A DNA stretch of 64,000 bases from Streptomyces sp. ISL-36 (GCF_018614205.1 NZ_JAGGOS010000113.1:16132-80131); one strand, 5' to 3'. Counted from the stretch's first letter, positions 36,043-45,145 are shown. Made by a program: numbers and translations. Notes: generated by a model not told the origin, from the letters alone.

Positions 36043-36710
36043 CCATCCGGCTGCTCATCGTCGACGACGACCCCCTGGTCCGCGCGGGCCTCACGTTCAT
36101 GCTCGGCGGCGCCGAGGACATCGAGATCGTCGGCGAGGGGGCCGACGGCCGGGACGTCCCCGAACTCGTCGACCGGCACGCCCCCGACGTCGTCCTGATG
36201 GACATCCGGATGCCGTACGTCGACGGCCTCACCGCCACCGAGCGGCTCCGGGCCCGCCCCGACGCCCCCGACGTCGTCGTCCTCACCACCTTCCACGCCG
36301 ACGAGCAGGTCCTGCGGGCCCTGCGCGCCGGGGCGGCGGGCTTCGTCCTCAAGGACACCCCGCCCGCCGAGATCGTCGCCTCCGTCCGCAGGGTGGCGGC
36401 CGGGGACCCCGTGCTCTCCCCGGCCGTGACGCGCCAGCTGATGAGCCATGTCGCCGGACATCAGGAACAGCCCCGGCGGGCCACCGCCGCCGACCGCCTC
36501 GCCGAACTCGCCCACCGGGAACGGGAGGTCGCGCTCGCCGTCGGCCGCGGCCACTCCAACGCCGAGATCGCCGCCTCCCTCTACATGAGCGTGCCGACCG
36601 TCAAGACCCACGTCTCGCGCGTCCTGGCCAAGCTCGGCCTCAACAACCGTGTCCAGATCGCTCTGCTCGTCCACGACGCCGGTCTGCTGGAGGACGACGG
36701 CACACCGTAG
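36039..36710 (+). CDS. NarL/LuxR-family response regulator
   Basis: The 223-residue protein has a receiver domain (VDDDPLVRAGL, phospho-aspartate in VVLMDIRMP near residue 54, GFVLKDTPP). The LuxR HTH is LAHREREVALAVGRGHSNAEIAASLYMSVPTVKTHVSRVLAKLG near 160-205. Its targets are unknown; the 3'-adjacent P450 and thioesterase genes are obvious candidates. Confidence 0.93.
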   Translation: MTIRLLIVDDDPLVRAGLTFMLGGAEDIEIVGEGADGRDVPELVDRHAPDVVLMDIRMPYVDGLTATERLRARPDAPDVVVLTTFHADEQVLRALRAGAAGFVLKDTPPAEIVASVRRVAAGDPVLSPAVTRQLMSHVAGHQEQPRRATAADRLAELAHREREVALAVGRGHSNAEIAASLYMSVPTVKTHVSRVLAKLGLNNRVQIALLVHDAGLLEDDGTP

Positions 36711-36719
36711 GGTGGGCTG

Positions 36720-37898
36720 ATGTCCGTCATCGAACTGGGGGAGTACGGCGCGGACTTCACCGCGAACCCATATCCGTACTACGCGAAGATGCGCGAGGCC
36801 GGTCCCGTCCACCGGGTACGCACCGCGGACGGCGACGAGCTGTGGCTGGTCGTCGGTCACGAGGAGGCACGCGCCGCCCTGGCCGACCCGCGGCTGTCCA
36901 AGTCGCCGTCCGTCGTCGGCATGACCATGCTGGACGAGCGGGTCATCGGGCCCAACCTGCTCGTCCTCGACCCACCCGACCACACCCGTCTGCGCAGACT
37001 CGTCGCGGGACAGTTCACCGGCCGGCGGGTGGAGAGCCTGCGGCCCCGCCTCCGGCGACTCACGGGCGAACTCGCCGACGCGATGGCGCCGGCCCGTCAC
37101 GCCGATCTGGTCGACTCCTTCGCCTTCCCGCTGCCCATCACCGTCATCTGCGAACTCCTCGGCATCCCCACAGCCGACCGCGACACCTTCCGGGCCTGGA
37201 CCAGCGCGATCGTCGCCCCGACCGGAGCCGGCCCCGAGGCCGCGGCGATCGAGGGCCTCGCCGACTACCTCGACGCGCTCATCGAGGACAAGCGCGCCGC
37301 CGGTCCCACCGACGACCTCCTCTCCGACCTGATCACCGCCCGCGCCGAGGACGGCGACCGGCTCTCCCTGGCCGAGCTGCGCGCGCTCGCCTACCTCCTG
37401 CTCATCGCGGGACACGAGACCACCGTCAACCTCATCACCAACGCCGTACGGGCGCTGCTCACCCATCCCGGCCAACTCGCCGCGCTCCGAGCCGACGCCG
37501 GACTGCTCGACGCCGTGGTCGAGGAGACGCTGCGCTGGGAGGGGCCGGTGGAGAACGCGACCTTCCGGTTCACCCGGGAGCCCGTACGGATCGGGGAGAC
37601 GCTCCTCCCCGCGTACGAACCGGTCCTCGTCTCCCTCGCCTCGGGCGACCGGGACCCCGCACGCTTCCCCGACCCCGACCGCTTCGACATCCGCAGGGAC
37701 CCGCGCGGCCATCTGGCCTTCGGGCACGGCATCCACTACTGCCTGGGCGCCCCGCTCGCCCGGCTGGAAGCCCGCATCGCGATCGCGACCCTTCTGGAAC
37801 GCTTCCCCCGGCTGGAACTCGGCCCGGACGCCGGCACGTTGGACTGGCTGCCCGGCATGCTCATGCGCGGTGTCCGCCGCCTTCCCGTCAGATGGTGA
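36720..37898 (+). CDS. Cytochrome P450
   Basis: This soluble 392-residue bacterial class I P450 has the I-helix oxygen-activation motif LLIAGHETT, the K-helix EETLRWEGP (ExxR) and the haem-binding loop FGHGIHYCLGAPLARLE with the cysteine ligand. It resembles CYP107-type enzymes, which often act on secondary metabolites. No ferredoxin or reductase lies nearby. It starts 9 bp after the response regulator stop; a TAGGGT box formed around that stop lies 6 nt before the ATG, so a leaderless internal promoter is possible. Confidence 0.94.
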   Translation: MSVIELGEYGADFTANPYPYYAKMREAGPVHRVRTADGDELWLVVGHEEARAALADPRLSKSPSVVGMTMLDERVIGPNLLVLDPPDHTRLRRLVAGQFTGRRVESLRPRLRRLTGELADAMAPARHADLVDSFAFPLPITVICELLGIPTADRDTFRAWTSAIVAPTGAGPEAAAIEGLADYLDALIEDKRAAGPTDDLLSDLITARAEDGDRLSLAELRALAYLLLIAGHETTVNLITNAVRALLTHPGQLAALRADAGLLDAVVEETLRWEGPVENATFRFTREPVRIGETLLPAYEPVLVSLASGDRDPARFPDPDRFDIRRDPRGHLAFGHGIHYCLGAPLARLEARIAIATLLERFPRLELGPDAGTLDWLPGMLMRGVRRLPVRW

Positions 37899-37902
37899 TC
37901 CC

Positions 37903-38373
37903 ATGACCGACCCGTCCCGCGACCCGTCCGGTGACGCCTCCCGCCGTGTCGATCTCGATCTCGATCTCGATCTCGATCTCGCGCGGAAGGTCCTGGAGGC
38001 CCAGCCGTTCAGCCGGCTGGTCGGCGCCCGGATCACCGCCTTCGGCGGGGGAGCGGCGGTCCTCGAGGTGGACCTCCGCGAGGAGCTCCGGCAGCAGAAC
38101 GGATTCGCGCACGGCGGTGTGCTCTCCTACGCCGCCGACAACGCCCTCACCTTCGCGGCGGGCGCGGCGCTGGGCGCGGCCGTCCTGACGGCCGGCTTCT
38201 CGATCCAGTACGTGCGCCCCGCGCGGGGCCGCACGCTGGTCGCCCGCGCGGAGGTGGTCCACGCGGGCCGGCGCCAGGCGGTGGTGCGGTGCGATCTGCT
38301 GACGAGGGACGAGGAAGGGGCCGAGACCCTGTGCGCGGTGGCCCAGGGGACGGTGCTGTCGGCCGACACCTGA
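37903..38373 (+). CDS. PaaI-type hotdog thioesterase
   Basis: This 156-residue hotdog-fold protein carries the conserved QQNGFAHGGVLSYAADNALTFAAG (HGG motif with the catalytic aspartate downstream) and FSIQYVRPARGRTLVARAEVVHAG. Family members hydrolyse acyl-CoA, often aromatic. It starts 4 bp after the P450 stop, suggesting coupled expression. The N-terminal tail contains a run of Asp-Leu dipeptides from a hexanucleotide repeat, outside the fold. Confidence 0.88.
   Translation: MTDPSRDPSGDASRRVDLDLDLDLDLARKVLEAQPFSRLVGARITAFGGGAAVLEVDLREELRQQNGFAHGGVLSYAADNALTFAAGAALGAAVLTAGFSIQYVRPARGRTLVARAEVVHAGRRQAVVRCDLLTRDEEGAETLCAVAQGTVLSADT
37951..37980 (+). repeat. (GATCTC)5 coding microsatellite
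   Basis: Five perfect tandem GATCTC hexamers code for five Asp-Leu dipeptides in the N-terminus of the thioesterase. Copy-number change would alter length by two residues without frameshift. Confidence 0.95.
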
Positions 38374-38508
38374 GGCGGGCCCCTTCCTCGGTCCGACGCG
38401 CGAAGCGGGCCCGCCTCGGTCCGAGGCCCGAGGCGGGGCCCCTGCCTCGGTCCGAGGCCTGAAGCGGGCCCGCCTGGTCGGAGACCTGAAGCGGGGCCCC
38501 GCCTCAGG
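38365..38508. repeat. Five-copy degenerate tandem repeat between convergent genes
   Basis: Units of 27-31 bp start at 38365, 38395, 38423, 38454 and 38481. The first contains the thioesterase stop codon and the last reaches the stop of the convergent dehydrogenase gene. Units contain the palindrome CCTCGGTCCGAGG or remnants of it, so the array may fold and act as a bidirectional terminator. Confidence 0.85.
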
Positions 38509-39511
38509 GCGCCGACGGGATCTCGGACAGGGCGACCGGGCGGTGCTCGCGGCGCGAGCGCTCGCACGCCTCCGCGACCCGCAGCGCCTCCAGGGCCTCC
38601 CGGCCGTCGCACGGGTTGGCGCTCCCGCCACGCACCATCCGGACGAACGCGTCCAGTTCCGCCTCGTACGCGGGGGCGAACCGCTCCAGAAACCCCGGCC
38701 AGGGTTTGACCGGGGCGCCCGGGCCGGTCGCCTCCACCGAGGTGAGCGGGGTGCGGTCGTCCAGACCGACGGTGATCTGGTCCTGCTCGCCGGCCAGTTC
38801 CATCCGTACGTCGTAACCGGCCCCGTTGCACCGCGTCGCCGTCGCCGTCGCCAGCGTGCCGTCGTCCAGGGTGAGCACCGCGGCGGCCGTGTCGACGTCG
38901 CCTGCCTCGCGGAACATCGCCGGGCCCGCGGCCGAGCCGGTCGCGTACACCTCGACCACCTCGCGCCCGGTCACCCAGCGCAGGATGTCGAAGTCGTGCA
39001 CCAGGCAGTCCCGGAAGAGGCCGCCGGAGAGCGGCAGATACGCGGCGGGCGGCGGCGCTGGGTCGGAGGTCGCCGCCCGTACGGTGTGCAGGCGGCCGAG
39101 CCGGCCCGCCCGTACGGCCTCGCGGGCGGCCACGTACCCGGCGTCGAAGCGGCGCATGAACCCCAGCTGGAGCTCGGTGCCCGCGGTCTCCACCGCCCGC
39201 AGGGCGGCGAGCGTGCCGGGCACGTCCAGGGCGATGGGCTTCTCACAGAAGGCGGGCAGCCCGGCGCCGGCCGCGCGGGCGATGAGTTCGGCGTGGGCGG
39301 CGGTGGCCGAGGCGATGACGACGGCGTCGAGCGCGTGATCGAGGAGGGCGTCGACGGTGGGCGCCGCGGTGGCGCCGATCGCCCCGCCCACCTGGGCCGC
39401 CCGGGTGGCGTCCGCGTCCGCCACGACCAGCGATTCGACCTCCGGGTGGCGGGCGAGCACGCCCGCGTGGAAGGCCCCGATACGACCCGTTCCGATCAGT
39501 CCGATGCGCAT
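38504..39511 (-). CDS. Gfo/Idh/MocA-family oxidoreductase (inositol dehydrogenase-like)
   Basis: This 335-residue NAD(P)-dependent sugar or cyclitol dehydrogenase has the Rossmann motif MRIGLIGTGRIGAFHAGVLA at the N-terminus and the substrate/cofactor lysine motif FCEKPIALD near 97. A C-terminal domain contains DCLVHDFDILRWVTG with the active-site aspartate/histidine pair. It is close to inositol 2-dehydrogenases. It is divergent from the GntR regulator of the sugar ABC transporter, so it probably acts on the imported sugar. Confidence 0.9.
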   Translation of the reverse strand: MRIGLIGTGRIGAFHAGVLARHPEVESLVVADADATRAAQVGGAIGATAAPTVDALLDHALDAVVIASATAAHAELIARAAGAGLPAFCEKPIALDVPGTLAALRAVETAGTELQLGFMRRFDAGYVAAREAVRAGRLGRLHTVRAATSDPAPPPAAYLPLSGGLFRDCLVHDFDILRWVTGREVVEVYATGSAAGPAMFREAGDVDTAAAVLTLDDGTLATATATRCNGAGYDVRMELAGEQDQITVGLDDRTPLTSVEATGPGAPVKPWPGFLERFAPAYEAELDAFVRMVRGGSANPCDGREALEALRVAEACERSRREHRPVALSEIPSAP

Positions 39512-39549
39512 GGCCCCAAGGTGGTGCCGAACCCGCACCCTGTCAAGGT

Positions 39550-39604
39550 TTGTCAGGACAATCGGACTTCACCACTTCCTGTCATCATCTCCCCGGGCTA
39601 CGCT
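39550..39604. promoter_or_regulatory. Divergent promoter/operator of the sugar locus
   Basis: TTGTCAGGACAA (39550-39561) has perfect 5-bp arms, and further TGTCA half-sites flank it at 39541 and 39580 approximately. A -10 box TACGCT (39599-39604) ends 6 nt before the GntR GTG. The dyad is a likely autoregulatory GntR operator. Confidence 0.5.
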
Positions 39605-39610
39605 CCGAGC

Positions 39611-40372
39611 GTGTCCAAGCCGTCGCCGTCCGCCTCGCTCCCCCCGTTCTCGGTGGACCGCACCAGCCCGGTTCCGCTCTACTTCCAGCTCGCCCAGCAG
39701 CTGGAGGCGGCGATCGAGAACGGCGCCCTCACCCCGGGCAGCCTGCTCGGCAACGAGATCGACCTCGCCACGCGCCTCGGACTGTCCCGCCCCACCGTCC
39801 GCCAGGCCATCCAGTCCCTCGTCGACAAGGGGCTGCTGGTCCGCCGCCGAGGCGTCGGGACCCAGGTCCTGTACAGCCAGGTGAGGCGTCCGCTGGAGCT
39901 GAGCAGCCTCTACGACGACCTGGAGGCGGCCGGCCAGCACCCCGCCACCCGCGTCCTGGTCAACCGCGTCGAACCCGCGACCGCCCCGGTCGCCGCCGCC
40001 CTCGGCGTACCGGAGGGCGACGACGTGCGGTACGTGGAGCGGCTGCGGGCCGCGCACGGCGAACCGATGGCGTACCTGCGCAACCATCTGCCGGCCGACC
40101 TGCTCGACCTGGACACCGCGCGACTGGAGACGACCGGCCTCTACCGGATCGTGCGCGGCGCCGGTATCACTCTGCACAGCGCCCGGCAGACCGTCGGCGC
40201 GCGGGCCGCCACGGCGGCCGAGGCGGAACTGCTCGCCGAGGAGGAGGGCGCCCCACTGCTGACGATGGAACGCACCACCTTCGACGACACCGGCCGCGCC
40301 GTCGAGTTCGGCTCCCACCTCTACCGGGCCTCGCGGTACTCCTTCGAGTTCCAGCTACTGGTCCGGCCATGA
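39611..40372 (+). CDS. GntR-family (HutC subfamily) regulator
   Basis: This 253-residue repressor-type protein has a winged HTH at about 18-85 (PLYFQLAQQLEAAIENGALTPGSLLGNEIDLATRLGLSRPTVRQAIQSLVDKGLLVRRRGVGTQV). A UTRA ligand-binding domain (95-250) ends in HLYRASRYSFEFQLLV. HutC/UTRA proteins bind sugars, sugar phosphates or other metabolites. It precedes the ABC transporter by 85 bp and probably controls both that operon and the divergent dehydrogenase. Confidence 0.92.
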   Translation: MSKPSPSASLPPFSVDRTSPVPLYFQLAQQLEAAIENGALTPGSLLGNEIDLATRLGLSRPTVRQAIQSLVDKGLLVRRRGVGTQVLYSQVRRPLELSSLYDDLEAAGQHPATRVLVNRVEPATAPVAAALGVPEGDDVRYVERLRAAHGEPMAYLRNHLPADLLDLDTARLETTGLYRIVRGAGITLHSARQTVGARAATAAEAELLAEEEGAPLLTMERTTFDDTGRAVEFGSHLYRASRYSFEFQLLVRP

Positions 40373-40457
40373 CCCGACAACCCCGGTGACCGGCCGGGCA
40401 ACCCCTATGACCGATACTGCAATGCACGCAGAAGGACATAAAGGAGGGCACGGCCTC

Positions 40458-41477
40458 GTGACCAGGGTTCGGACAGGAGGGGTACGCGCGGCGATCGGCG
40501 CCGTGCTCGCGGTGGCGCTCACCGCCACGCTGGCCGGGTGCAGCAGCACCGGCGGAAAGCGCGCCGAGGACGCCCGAAAGGCGGCCGCGGCACAGGGCAA
40601 GGCGGCCGTGAACACTCCCAGATGGACCTTCGCCATGGTCACCCACTCGGGAGACGGCGACACCTTCTGGGACATCGTCCAGAACGGCGCGAAGCAGGCC
40701 GCCGTCAAGGACAACATCAACTTCCTCTACGCCCACAGCGACGAGGGGCAGGCACAGGCCCAGCTCATCGACTCGTACATCGCCAAGGGCGTCGACGGGC
40801 TCGTCGTCACCCTCGCCAAGCCCGACGCCATGAAGGCGGCCGTCGAGAAGGCGGTCGAGGCCGGCATCCCGGTGATCACCGTCAACTCCGGCTCCGAGCA
40901 GTCCAAGGCCTTCGGCGCGCTCACCCACATCGGCCAGGACGAGACCGTCGCGGGCGAGGCCGTCGGAGACGAACTGGACAAGCGGGGCCGGAAGAAGGCC
41001 CTCTGCGTCCTGCACGAACAGGGCAACGTCGGCCACGAGCAGCGCTGCGCCGGTGCCAAGAAGACCTTCGGCGGACAGCTGCAGAACCTGTACGTCGACG
41101 GCACCAACATGCCCGACGTACAGGCCTCCATCGAGGCCAAGCTCCAGTCCGACCCCGCCATCGACGCCGTCGTCACCCTCGGCGCGCCGTTCGCCGACGC
41201 GGCCGTCCAGGCCAAGAAGACAGCGGGCTCCGAGGCCGAGATCGACACCTTCGACCTCAACGCCAAGGTCGCCACCGCGCTCGGCGCCGGCACCCTCGGC
41301 TTCGCCGTCGACCAGCAGCCCTACCTCCAGGGCTACGAGGCCATCGACCTGCTCTGGCTGTACAAGTACAACGCCGACGTCCTCGGCGGCGGCAAGGCCG
41401 TCCTCACCGGCCCCCAGATCATCACCAAGGACGACGCCACCGCGCTGAAGGGCTACACGGAGCGGGGTACCCGATGA
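40458..41477 (+). CDS. Sugar ABC transporter substrate-binding lipoprotein
   Basis: This 339-residue periplasmic-binding-protein-like lipoprotein of the ribose/galactose class has the signal and lipobox LAVALTATLAGC. The type I binding fold begins WTFAMVTHSGDGDTFWDIVQNGAKQAA and continues with GVDGLVVTLAKPDAMKAAVEKA and GFAVDQQPYLQGYEA. AAGGAGGG lies 9 nt before GTG 40458, which favours this start over upstream ATGs. It overlaps the permease gene by ATGA. Confidence 0.92.
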   Translation: MTRVRTGGVRAAIGAVLAVALTATLAGCSSTGGKRAEDARKAAAAQGKAAVNTPRWTFAMVTHSGDGDTFWDIVQNGAKQAAVKDNINFLYAHSDEGQAQAQLIDSYIAKGVDGLVVTLAKPDAMKAAVEKAVEAGIPVITVNSGSEQSKAFGALTHIGQDETVAGEAVGDELDKRGRKKALCVLHEQGNVGHEQRCAGAKKTFGGQLQNLYVDGTNMPDVQASIEAKLQSDPAIDAVVTLGAPFADAAVQAKKTAGSEAEIDTFDLNAKVATALGAGTLGFAVDQQPYLQGYEAIDLLWLYKYNADVLGGGKAVLTGPQIITKDDATALKGYTERGTR

Positions 41478-42523
41478 GCTCCACCGCACCGGCGGAGCTC
41501 GACCACGTCGACGAGCGACTGCTGCGCACCTCCCCGCTGAAGAAACTCCTCGCCCGCCCGGAACTCGGCTCGATCGTCGGCGCCGTCGCCGTCTTCCTCT
41601 TCTTCTCGATCGTCGCCGACAGCTTCCTGCGCGCCTCCAGCCTCGGCACGGTCCTCTACGCCGCCTCCACCATCGGCATCATGGCGGTGCCCGTCGCCCT
41701 GCTGATGATCGGCGGCGAGTTCGATCTGTCGGCCGGTGTCCTGGTCACCAGCTCGGCGCTCATCTCGTCGATGTTCAGTTACCAGATGACGGCGAACGTC
41801 TGGGTCGGCGTCGGCGTCTCGCTGCTCGTCACCCTCGCCATCGGCGTCTTCAACGGCTTCATGCTGACCCGCACCAAGCTGCCGAGCTTCATCATCACCC
41901 TCGGCACCTTCCTGATGCTGACCGGTCTGAACCTCGGCTTCACCAAGCTGATCAGCGGCACGGTCTCCACCAAGTCGATCGCCGACATGGAGGGCTTCCC
42001 CTCCGCCAAGAAGCTCTTCGCCTCCCAGCTGACCGTCGGTGGCGTCGACCTCAAGGTCACCATTCTGTGGTGGATCGGCCTGGTCGCGCTCGCCACCTGG
42101 ATCCTGCTGCGCACCCGCTTCGGCAACTGGATCTTCGCCGTCGGCGGCGGCGCCGACGCCGCCCGCGCCGTCGGCGTCCCGGTCTTCCGGACGAAGATCG
42201 GGCTCTACATGGGCGTGGCCTTCTGCGCCTGGATCTCCGGCCAGCACCTGCTCTTCTCGTTCGACGTCGTCCAGTCCGGCGAGGGCGTCGGCAACGAGCT
42301 GATCTACATCATCGCGGCGGTGATCGGCGGCTGTCTGATCACCGGCGGGTACGGCTCCGCCATCGGCTCCGCGGTCGGCGCGTTCATCTTCGGCATGACC
42401 GGCAAGGGCATCGTGTACGCGGAGTGGGACCCGGACTGGTTCAAGTTCTTCCTGGGCGCGATGCTCCTGCTGGCGACCCTGCTGAACGCCTGGATCCGCA
42501 AGCGCGTGGAGGCCACCAAATGA
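41474..42523 (+). CDS. Ribose-type sugar ABC permease
   Basis: This 349-residue BPD_transp_2 permease has about ten membrane helices. Signature segments are LMIGGEFDLSAGVLVTSSA, LPSFIITLGTFLMLTGLN and ITGGYGSAIGSAVGAFIFG. A single permease gene indicates a homodimer as in RbsC/FrcC systems. It overlaps the neighbouring genes at both ends by 4 bp. Confidence 0.93.
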   Translation: MSSTAPAELDHVDERLLRTSPLKKLLARPELGSIVGAVAVFLFFSIVADSFLRASSLGTVLYAASTIGIMAVPVALLMIGGEFDLSAGVLVTSSALISSMFSYQMTANVWVGVGVSLLVTLAIGVFNGFMLTRTKLPSFIITLGTFLMLTGLNLGFTKLISGTVSTKSIADMEGFPSAKKLFASQLTVGGVDLKVTILWWIGLVALATWILLRTRFGNWIFAVGGGADAARAVGVPVFRTKIGLYMGVAFCAWISGQHLLFSFDVVQSGEGVGNELIYIIAAVIGGCLITGGYGSAIGSAVGAFIFGMTGKGIVYAEWDPDWFKFFLGAMLLLATLLNAWIRKRVEATK

Positions 42524-43323
42524 CGACCGCACCCACGACGGCGGCCGCCCTCGTCGAGCTGGACGACGTCAGCAAGTACTACGGCAACATCCGCGCCCTC
42601 GAAGGGGTCTCCCTTGAGGTCCACGCCGGCGAGATCACCTGCGTCCTCGGCGACAACGGCGCCGGCAAGTCCACCCTCATCAAGATCATCGCTGGGCTGC
42701 ACCGGCACGATGCCGGAGCCTTCCGCATCGAGGGCGAGGACGTCTCCCTCGCCAACCCGCGCGACGCCCTGGACCTGGGCATCGCCACCGTCTACCAGGA
42801 CCTGGCCGTCGTCCCCCTGATGCCGGTCTGGCGGAACTTCTTCCTCGGCTCCGAGCCCACCAAGGGCGCCGGCCCCTTCAAACGCCTCGACGTCGAGCTC
42901 ATGCGCGAGACGACCCGCGCCGAGCTGCTGCGCATGGGCATCGACCTGCGCGACGTCGACCAGCCCATCGGCACCCTCTCGGGCGGTGAGCGCCAGTGCG
43001 TGGCCATCGCCCGCGCGGTCCACTTCGGCGCCAAGGTCCTGGTCCTCGACGAGCCCACCGCCGCCCTCGGTGTGAAGCAGTCCGGAGTGGTCCTGAAGTA
43101 TGTGGCCGCCGCCCGTGACCAGGGCCTCGGAGTGGTCCTCATCACCCACAACCCGCACCACGCCTATCTCGTCGGCGACCGGTTCATCCTGCTCAAGCGC
43201 GGTGTCATGTCCGCCAGCCACACCAAGGACTCGGTCACCCTCGACGAGTTGACCCGGCAGATGGCCGGCGGCAGCGAGCTGGAGGACCTGCGCCACGAGC
43301 TGGAGCGCCCCTCGGCCCCGTAG
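42520..43323 (+). CDS. Sugar ABC ATP-binding protein (single domain)
   Basis: This 267-residue ATPase has Walker A GDNGAGKSTL, Q-loop VYQDLAVVP, signature LSGGERQCVAIARAV, Walker B VLVLDEPTAALG and H-loop ITHN. It carries only one nucleotide-binding domain, unlike the double-domain RbsA, and resembles FrcA-type proteins. Two copies would be needed per transporter. With the preceding permease and lipoprotein it forms a complete importer. Confidence 0.93.
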   Translation: MTTAPTTAAALVELDDVSKYYGNIRALEGVSLEVHAGEITCVLGDNGAGKSTLIKIIAGLHRHDAGAFRIEGEDVSLANPRDALDLGIATVYQDLAVVPLMPVWRNFFLGSEPTKGAGPFKRLDVELMRETTRAELLRMGIDLRDVDQPIGTLSGGERQCVAIARAVHFGAKVLVLDEPTAALGVKQSGVVLKYVAAARDQGLGVVLITHNPHHAYLVGDRFILLKRGVMSASHTKDSVTLDELTRQMAGGSELEDLRHELERPSAP

Positions 43324-43379
43324 CCCCGCCACAGCCGTGGTAACGGCCCCCTCACGCCCGACCTGGCAGAATCGAGCCG

Positions 43380-44555
43380 ATGAGTACCTACCGCGACCTC
43401 ACCCAGCGCGGCTCCTCCCGGAGCACCGTGCTGCGGACCGTCGGCACCCGCGAACGGCGCTCCCACCTCACCGCGCCGCGGGTGCCCACCGTCGGCATCG
43501 ACATCGGCGGTACGAAGGTGATGGCCGGTGTCGTCGACGCGGACGGCAACATCCTTGAGAAGATCAAGACCGAGACGCCGGACAAGTCCAAGAGCGCCAA
43601 GGTCGTCGAGGACACCATCACCGAGCTCGTCCTCGACCTCTCCGACCGGCACGACGTGCACGCCGTCGGCATCGGCGCGGCCGGCTGGGTGGACGCCGAA
43701 CGGGCCACCGTCCTCTTCGCCCCGCACCTCGCCTGGCGCAACGAGCCGCTGCGCGACGCCCTCCAGGCCCGGCTCGCCGTCCCCGTCATGGTGGACAACG
43801 ACGCCAACACCGCCGCCTGGGCCGAGTGGCGCTTCGGCGCCGGCCGCGGCGAGGACCACCTCGTCATGATCACGCTCGGCACCGGCATCGGCGGGGCCAT
43901 CCTGGAGGGCGGCCAGGTCAAGCGCGGCAAGTTCGGGGTCGCCGGCGAGTTCGGCCATATGCAGGTCGTCCCCGGCGGTCACCGCTGCCCCTGCGGAAAC
44001 CGCGGCTGCTGGGAGCAGTACAGCTCCGGCAACGCCCTGGTCCGCGAGGCTCGGGAGCTGGCCGCCGCCGACTCCCCGGTCGCGTACAACATCATCGAGC
44101 GGGTCAAGGGCAACGTCCCCGACATCACCGGCCCCCTCATCACCGAACTGGCCCGCGAGGGCGACGCCATGTGCGTCGAACTCTTCCAGGACATCGGCCA
44201 GTGGCTCGGCGTCGGCATCGCCAACCTCGCGGCCGCCCTCGACCCGTCCTGCTTCGTCATCGGCGGAGGCGTCAGCGCCGCCGACGACCTGCTGATCGGC
44301 CCCGCCCGCGAGGCCTTCCGGCGCCACCTCACCGGCCGCGGCTACCGCCCCGAGGCCCGGATCGCCAAGGCGCAGCTCGGCCCCGAGGCCGGCATGGTCG
44401 GAGCCGCCGACCTCGCCCGGCTCGTCGCCCGCCGCTTCCGCCGCGCCAACCGTCGCCGTCTCGAGCGCTACGAACGGTACGAGCGCTACGCCCAGGCCCT
44501 GCGGGGCGGCACCGAAGGCCGTCCCTCCCGCACCACCCAGGACCCGCAGTCATGA
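43380..44555 (+). CDS. ROK-family sugar kinase (glucokinase-like)
   Basis: This 391-residue ROK kinase has the ATP-binding GIDIGGTKVMAGVVD near residue 39, GVAGEFGHMQVVPGG with the catalytic/metal-binding EFGH, the zinc motif CPCGNRGCWEQY near 204 and the C-terminal FVIGGGVSAADDLL. An additional N-terminal segment of about 35 residues is not an obvious HTH. The C-terminus is long and basic with RYERYERYA. It probably phosphorylates the sugar brought in by the upstream importer. Confidence 0.92.
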   Translation: MSTYRDLTQRGSSRSTVLRTVGTRERRSHLTAPRVPTVGIDIGGTKVMAGVVDADGNILEKIKTETPDKSKSAKVVEDTITELVLDLSDRHDVHAVGIGAAGWVDAERATVLFAPHLAWRNEPLRDALQARLAVPVMVDNDANTAAWAEWRFGAGRGEDHLVMITLGTGIGGAILEGGQVKRGKFGVAGEFGHMQVVPGGHRCPCGNRGCWEQYSSGNALVREARELAAADSPVAYNIIERVKGNVPDITGPLITELAREGDAMCVELFQDIGQWLGVGIANLAAALDPSCFVIGGGVSAADDLLIGPAREAFRRHLTGRGYRPEARIAKAQLGPEAGMVGAADLARLVARRFRRANRRRLERYERYERYAQALRGGTEGRPSRTTQDPQS

Positions 44556-45145
44556 CCGTCCCCACCCAGACCGTCCCCACCCAGACCGTCTCCCCCGAGC
44601 CGCAGGGGAGCAAGCTGCCGGAGGACCGGCGGCACATGATCGGCCGGCGGTGGCTGACGGCGATCACCATCGTGCTGCTCGTCGGCATCCCCGCCGGCTA
44701 TCTGGCGATCTCCGCCGGACAGAGCCGCGACAGCGGCCGCGACAAGGAGCGCGAGTCCTCGGCCACGGGACTGCGGGAGAACTGGCCCTCCCAGATGAAG
44801 CGCCGCGTCTTCGAGGTCCCGATTCCGCCGGGCAGCTCCTCGGTCGCCTACTACGAGACCAGCAACTGGCGGACGAGCCGCCTGTACGTCCAGTTCACGA
44901 CGAGCGCCGGCCGGCTCGACGCCTTCCTGAACGAGGTCGGCTCCAGCCGCTCCCAGCTGCTGCCGGGCGAGGTCACGGTCAGCGGACGCGACGCCGACAT
45001 CGTCGGCTGGCACTTCCCGTCCGGCCACGACTGGTCGGGCACCTCCATCAGCCGGGACAAGCCGCGGCCCAGCCAGGACATCACCGTCGACCTCTCCGAC
45101 CCGGCCGCCCCGCAGGTGTACGTCGTCTCCACCGCCACCCCCTGA
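44552..45145 (+). CDS. Membrane-anchored protein of unknown function
   Basis: This 197-residue protein has a short cytoplasmic N-terminus, one membrane helix at about 32-52 (WLTAITIVLLVGIPAGYLAISAG) and an extracytoplasmic domain of about 130 residues rich in beta strands. I do not recognise the family. Near its N-terminus a perfect 18-bp repeat encodes TVPTQ twice. It overlaps the ROK kinase by ATGA, so it is translated with the sugar operon although its role there is unclear. Confidence 0.78.
   Translation: MTVPTQTVPTQTVSPEPQGSKLPEDRRHMIGRRWLTAITIVLLVGIPAGYLAISAGQSRDSGRDKERESSATGLRENWPSQMKRRVFEVPIPPGSSSVAYYETSNWRTSRLYVQFTTSAGRLDAFLNEVGSSRSQLLPGEVTVSGRDADIVGWHFPSGHDWSGTSISRDKPRPSQDITVDLSDPAAPQVYVVSTATP

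Noticed and set aside
37951..37980. GATCTC repeats as a CRISPR or regulatory array
   Set aside because: The units are contiguous, six bases long and in frame within a gene, with no spacers.
38374..38503. Intergenic GC-rich repeats as a CRISPR array
   Set aside because: Units of 27-31 bp are contiguous and degenerate with no unique spacers and no cas genes nearby.
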